The notes below the pieces were generated by a model. It made no database searches. It worked only from the letters and a program-made list of their open reading frames with translations, and had not been told where the DNA came from. A stretch of 64,000 nt of DNA, from NCBI GenBank assembly GCA_963703355.1, contig OY969813.1, positions 992,001 to 1,056,000 on the forward strand, read 5' to 3'. Position numbers and translations under genes: made by a program. Position 1 is the first letter of the stretch. Each line of letters starts with the position of its first letter. The stretch is from Puia sp963703355 (GTDB lineage: Bacteria; Bacteroidota; Bacteroidia; Chitinophagales; Chitinophagaceae). Shown piece by piece: positions 60,068 to 64,000 of this stretch.

Positions 60068-62539
60068 TTATTCAACAGGTGCAGCGGGATCCTGGTTATC
60101 TGATTTGGGCTTTTTAAATTCGAGCTTACCGAATTTCCAGGTGAAATTGATTCCCACGGAACGAAAAGGTATTTTTCGTGTGCTGTTAACCGTAAAATTG
60201 GGCCCAAATAATTCTGTATTCTGCGTAAGATACTCGCTGAAAATATTGGTACCCGTGATCGCAATACTTCCTTTCTTTTTCCAGATTTGTTTACGAAAAG
60301 CAAGGGTATAAGAAGAGAAGGAAGGATATTTCCCCTGTATTTCATTTCTCGGCGAATTGAAGTTGGCAAAAAACTCGCCGGCCAGTGTAGATGAAAAATT
60401 ATAACTCAGGTTCATATTGATCCGATAATTAAAGCTTTCCACTTTCATGTTTGAATCCAGGGAATTGATTCCCTGTCTGTAAAACAAAAATATATTGGTG
60501 CGGATATTGAATTTTGAATTCAGATGCAGATCAGAAAATAAATTCAGTCCCAGGTTCTTCTCAGTACCAATATTCTGACTCGTGCTCACTGCCACATTTT
60601 TATACACGGTATCTCCTACCGGCAAACTGGGGTAATACACCACATATGGCTGAATATCATTCTGGTTCAGCCTGTAAAAAGCAGCAATCATAAAGGAACC
60701 GCCTGATTCCAGATCATAACTCCAACCCAGTTCAAAACGATGTCCGATTTCCGGCTGCAGGTAAGGATTGCCCGTTGTAATATTATATGGATCGGTTGTA
60801 TTGATAAACGGATTGAGTTCGCGATAGTCGGGTCTTTCAATTCGTTTGGAATAACTGAGTTTCAATGTTTGCCTGTCGTTGAGTTTTCTGCTAAAATAAA
60901 TGGATGGTACCCAGGTATTGTATCCCGGTTCTGCAACCTGCTGTGGAATGTCTGAAAAAAAGGGGTTCAATTCCGTTCGCTCATATCGCAAACCAACTTT
61001 TGCATCAAATAAATTTGAAACGGGAAAATTCAATTCCGTGTACAATGCGTAAACCTGTTGCTGGTAGCGCAGGTAATTAGACAATGCAGAATCGTAGGTA
61101 TACAAACCCGTCGTTGGTTCCAGACTCAACACGTTGGATACGCTGTGAATATCCGTAAATACCATTTTGCCTCCGACGCCAAGCGAAACTTTTTTACTGA
61201 TGGGTTCCGTATAATCGACAACAATCTCTGTTTCGGCTTCCGTTCCAGGGTTCGTATTATTCGTTCCATAGTAAGCAGTATCAACGGGCTGATTAAACTG
61301 CGTGTTCACAGAATTGAAATTATTGTGATCTGTGGAAGAATGAATTCCAATATCCAGTTCGCGATCTTCTTTATCAAAAGTCCTTTTGTAGTCAAGACTC
61401 AGGTTAATGGCATGGATAGAAAATCCACTCTGTGTTTCACTTGAACTAAACATGGTTCCCAGCGATGCACCCTGGTTGTCAAAACCCGTCTGGTTTTGAT
61501 CCTGCAACGCATGATTGCTATTCCCAAAATGATTATCACTGATGGTGAACGTAAAATTATTTTTCTTTTTCAACGTATAGTCAATGCTCAGACCGCTTTC
61601 AACACCGTATCTGTAAAAGCGACTGCTTCCATCCTGATTAAGTACGGTCTGCTCGTTTGTCGATGTATCCTGTGAAATACGGGTGCTGGTTAAAGGGGTC
61701 GTAGCGGGAATTCTTGCATTACCGTTAATAAATGCATTCACACCCAGGTTTCCATTTCTTACGCTCAGATTAAAAGATCCGTTTTCATTTCTGCTCGCAG
61801 CCGTAAGTGAAACACTTCCATTGATTCCCTTTACGGAATTGTGTTTTAATATAATATTTATGATGCCACCTAAACCTTCAGCGTCGTATTTCGCACCTGG
61901 GTTGGTGATCACTTCGATACTTTTAATTTGACTGGCTGGTATCGATTGCAATACGTCTGCGATATTACTACCGAAAGCCGTTGAAGGTCTCCCATCTATC
62001 AGGAACCTAATACTGGTGCTACCTGCCAGTTCAACATTTCCATCCACGTCAACAGAAACCTGCGGAATTTTTTTCAAAATATCTGTTACCACCCCTCCCT
62101 GAGAACTGAGATCTTTCTCCGCATTGAAAACCATTTTATCCATTTTGTTCTCAATGAGTTTTTGTCCGCCCACAACCGTGACAGCCTGCAAAGCTGCAGC
62201 TTTATGATTTAATACAATGCTCAACCGTTGTAATCCCGTCCCTCTGTTATAAACCGAGGGTGGAAGGGTCATCGCCGTATATCCAATCGCTTCGATCAGT
62301 AAAACATATCTGCCACTGTCAGTGATGGGTATTTTAAATACACCTTTCGAATCCGTAACAGCGCCGGTTATTGTTTTATTGGTTGCCGATGCCAGCAGGC
62401 TGACGGAAGCATATTCAATTGGCTGCAGTGTAACCGAGTCCCTAACCACTCCGGTTATGATACCGGTTTGTGCCAACGTTGAAGATCCCCAAATGAGTAA
62501 AAGACAACAGAGAAGACTTTTTAACCTCAAAGACCGCAA
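60068..62539 (-). CDS. Outer-membrane beta-barrel receptor (PF14905 type)
   Basis: The 823-residue product has a signal peptide (about 1-23, STLAQ), a carboxypeptidase-regulatory-like domain (about 27-115; GVVRDSVTLQPIEYASVSLL), a plug with KIPQVSVDVDGNVELAGSTS, LIDGRPSTAFGSN and VITNPGAKYDAEGLGGIINI, and the barrel typical of the outer-membrane-barrel family (RKLNDRQTLKLSYSKRIERP, DYRELNPF, GNPYLQPE). Such proteins are TonB-receptor-like, with unknown ligands. The end is Pro/Lys/Asp-rich. It is transcribed toward the peroxidase gene and divergently from the PAP2 gene. Confidence 0.9.
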   Translation of the reverse strand: MRSLRLKSLLCCLLLIWGSSTLAQTGIITGVVRDSVTLQPIEYASVSLLASATNKTITGAVTDSKGVFKIPITDSGRYVLLIEAIGYTAMTLPPSVYNRGTGLQRLSIVLNHKAAALQAVTVVGGQKLIENKMDKMVFNAEKDLSSQGGVVTDILKKIPQVSVDVDGNVELAGSTSIRFLIDGRPSTAFGSNIADVLQSIPASQIKSIEVITNPGAKYDAEGLGGIINIILKHNSVKGINGSVSLTAASRNENGSFNLSVRNGNLGVNAFINGNARIPATTPLTSTRISQDTSTNEQTVLNQDGSSRFYRYGVESGLSIDYTLKKKNNFTFTISDNHFGNSNHALQDQNQTGFDNQGASLGTMFSSSETQSGFSIHAINLSLDYKRTFDKEDRELDIGIHSSTDHNNFNSVNTQFNQPVDTAYYGTNNTNPGTEAETEIVVDYTEPISKKVSLGVGGKMVFTDIHSVSNVLSLEPTTGLYTYDSALSNYLRYQQQVYALYTELNFPVSNLFDAKVGLRYERTELNPFFSDIPQQVAEPGYNTWVPSIYFSRKLNDRQTLKLSYSKRIERPDYRELNPFINTTDPYNITTGNPYLQPEIGHRFELGWSYDLESGGSFMIAAFYRLNQNDIQPYVVYYPSLPVGDTVYKNVAVSTSQNIGTEKNLGLNLFSDLHLNSKFNIRTNIFLFYRQGINSLDSNMKVESFNYRINMNLSYNFSSTLAGEFFANFNSPRNEIQGKYPSFSSYTLAFRKQIWKKKGSIAITGTNIFSEYLTQNTELFGPNFTVNSTRKIPFRSVGINFTWKFGKLEFKKPKSDNQDPAAPVE

Positions 62540-62666
62540 ATCAATACTATTTATCTTGTTAACAGACTGTAAATGGCCGCAAGATGATCCTGAATATTGG
62601 GGAAATATTGTAGTTAGGGAAGAAACTACAGATTTGCTCCAGATTGTATGGTTTTTTTTGCGGTAT

Positions 62667-63455
62667 ATGAAACCTGTTTATTTGGTTTTATTTTTCCTGT
62701 TAACAGGAGTTTATACCATCGCCCAGAAAATTCCGGACTCCGTACGATTTGTTGAACAAAAATCCCTCAACAGGATCTATCGTGAAGACCCGGAATTGCT
62801 GGAGAAGCCTCATTTTAAAGAATGGATCATTCCGACTGCCCTTGTTTTATACGGAGCACTAGCGACGCATATTGATGCCCTGACGGATGTTAATGAAAAT
62901 GCGCATTACCTGATCTGGTATAAAAATCCGCACGGCACAGTTACCATTGACAATTATTTACAATTTGTTCCTGCAGTGGCGGTATACGGACTAAATGCCG
63001 TGGGCATTCAGGGAGCACACGATTTCCTGGATCGCAGTATGATCTATCTGTTGTCAAATATTATTATGAATATCACGGTATCCGGCCTAAAACAAATTAC
63101 GCATGAACAGCGACCCGATGGCTCCGACTACCTTTCGTTTCCCTCGGGACATACGGCTGAGGCTTTTGCGTCGGCAGAATTTCTAATGCAGGAGTATAAA
63201 AACGTTTCGGTCTGGTATGGAATCAGTGGATATGCAGTGGCAACCTCTGTAGCTTATCTGAGAATGTACAATAACAAACACTGGCTGAATGACGTGGTTG
63301 CCGGCGCAGGTTTTGGCATTCTTTCTACACGGCTCGCCTATATTTTGTATCCGAAAATAAAAAAGATTTTTTTGCACACTCCCATTCGCAATTCAGCCAT
63401 TTTGCCTACCTATCAGAATAGCACATTCGGTTTGAGTTTTGTACATATTTTTTGA
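62667..63455 (+). CDS. PAP2-family phosphatase
   Basis: From the ATG at 62667 the product has 262 residues with an N-terminal signal-like helix (MKPVYLVLFFLLTGVYTIAQ). The open frame extends upstream to 62322, overlapping the divergent gene, and is rejected. The three PAP2 motifs are present: KQITHEQRP, SFPSGHT (catalytic His) and RMYNNKHWLNDVVAG (His-Trp ... Asp). It should dephosphorylate lipid or soluble phosphates at the periplasmic face. The 127 bases upstream are shared with the divergent receptor gene. Confidence 0.85.
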   Translation: MKPVYLVLFFLLTGVYTIAQKIPDSVRFVEQKSLNRIYREDPELLEKPHFKEWIIPTALVLYGALATHIDALTDVNENAHYLIWYKNPHGTVTIDNYLQFVPAVAVYGLNAVGIQGAHDFLDRSMIYLLSNIIMNITVSGLKQITHEQRPDGSDYLSFPSGHTAEAFASAEFLMQEYKNVSVWYGISGYAVATSVAYLRMYNNKHWLNDVVAGAGFGILSTRLAYILYPKIKKIFLHTPIRNSAILPTYQNSTFGLSFVHIF

Positions 63456-63543
63456 CAAAAAATAAATGAGCGACTATGGGGTAGTTACCCCGGATTCATT
63501 TCGATCATATCGGGAATAAAATCAGGCATCATTTGAACATTAC

Positions 63544-64000
63544 TCAAACAAGTAACACCGAGAAAAAATGTCTGCCATCTGTATAATGATAGGAGACCGT
63601 TTTATTGGAGACTTCCGAAATTTGTTTAATAATAGATAATCCGAGTCCATGCTGATCCGTGTCCTGCCCGGCCTTCGAAAAGCGTTTGAATAGTTTGTCC
63701 TGATCCAAAGCACCATTGTTAGCGGTGTTGGAGATTTCAAATAATTTTTCATCCAGCTTAATGAATACGGATCCTCCTTCAGCTGAATGACGGGCAGCAT
63801 TGCTGAATAAATTATTTAACAGAATATCAGCGAGCTGTTCATTCATTTTTACGGGACTGGAATGCAGTGATGAGGATATTTCCAGGTTTCTCCCCTGCCA
63901 AAGTTCCTGCCAGTCGTTCATTTTCTGTTCAACCAATGTTTTAAAATCAAAAATCTGTGTTTCCGTAAATTGTCCGTTTTCAATTTTGTTCAACAAAAGA
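63544..64000 (-). CDS. Sensor histidine kinase, C-terminal part (5' end outside window)
   Basis: The frame is open to the right edge, so the start lies beyond the window. About 152 residues cover the end of the dimerisation domain (LLNKIENGQF) and the HATPase_c domain: NEQLADILLNNLFSNAARHS (N box), FEISNTANNGALDQDKLFKR (degenerate G1/F region) and DQHGLGLSIIKQISE (G2). The G1 box DxGxG is replaced by NTANNG, which is common in Bacteroidota HisKA-class kinases of this type. No response regulator is in the window; one may lie upstream outside it. Confidence 0.85.
   Translation of the reverse strand, partial: LLLNKIENGQFTETQIFDFKTLVEQKMNDWQELWQGRNLEISSSLHSSPVKMNEQLADILLNNLFSNAARHSAEGGSVFIKLDEKLFEISNTANNGALDQDKLFKRFSKAGQDTDQHGLGLSIIKQISEVSNKTVSYHYTDGRHFFSVLLV

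Overview
The window reads as a chromosomal segment of a member of the Bacteroidota, most likely of the Chitinophagaceae. The clues are a FecI-type sigma factor with its FecR partner, an RteC-family gene, two DUF6266 genes, SusC-like TonB receptors with carboxypeptidase-regulatory-like heads, many Sec-exported lipoproteins, DUF3857 transglutaminase-like proteins and Rhs proteins with a DUF6443-type region. The placement is inferred from protein families; no rRNA, tRNA or CRISPR array was seen.

Left part (1-10.4 kb): a partial lipoprotein and a small membrane protein lie downstream of a FecR/ECF-sigma pair, facing an RteC-like gene across an intergenic stretch with direct repeats. Next come two DUF6266 paralogues, a MITE-like element with about 60-bp inverted ends joined to a heptamer repeat array, a DUF5675 gene with an overlapping holin-like gene, a barrel-like secreted protein, and a three-gene operon of unknown small proteins, one of them rich in cysteine.

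Decayed signalling unit and Rhs island (10.4-29 kb): a conserved small protein (frameshifted), a membrane protein, a NarL-type histidine kinase and a response regulator cut off after about 35 residues form a broken regulatory operon. It abuts an island read on the minus strand: barrel/coiled-coil protein, 1254-residue Rhs-like protein, Ig-like adaptor, 1772-residue Rhs protein, two candidate immunity lipoproteins, an orphan Rhs tip and a candidate membrane immunity protein. An IS3-family element with a damaged transposase sits in or beside the orphan tip. An 18-bp palindrome occurs upstream of both the Rhs operon and the small cysteine-rich operon.

Middle (29-42.6 kb): two DUF3857/transglutaminase-like genes (one without the catalytic Cys and His), a small lipoprotein, and a minus-strand cluster encoding an LGFP-like protein, a YidD homologue and an eqolisin-type (G1) glutamic protease fused to a lectin-like propeller, none of the large ones with a signal peptide. 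A membrane-anchored AraC regulator is fused in frame to a MacB/FtsX permease.

Right part (42.7-64 kb): mainly metabolic genes: MtfA-like peptidase, fructose-bisphosphatase with phosphoenolpyruvate synthase (gluconeogenesis), an alpha/beta hydrolase, and trehalase with an MFS carrier. A five-gene plus-strand operon follows (TonB receptor, beta-helix lipoprotein, YncE-like propeller, purple-acid-phosphatase-like enzyme, di-haem peroxidase). An outer-membrane receptor of the PF14905 type, a PAP2 phosphatase and the C-terminal part of a histidine kinase close the window.
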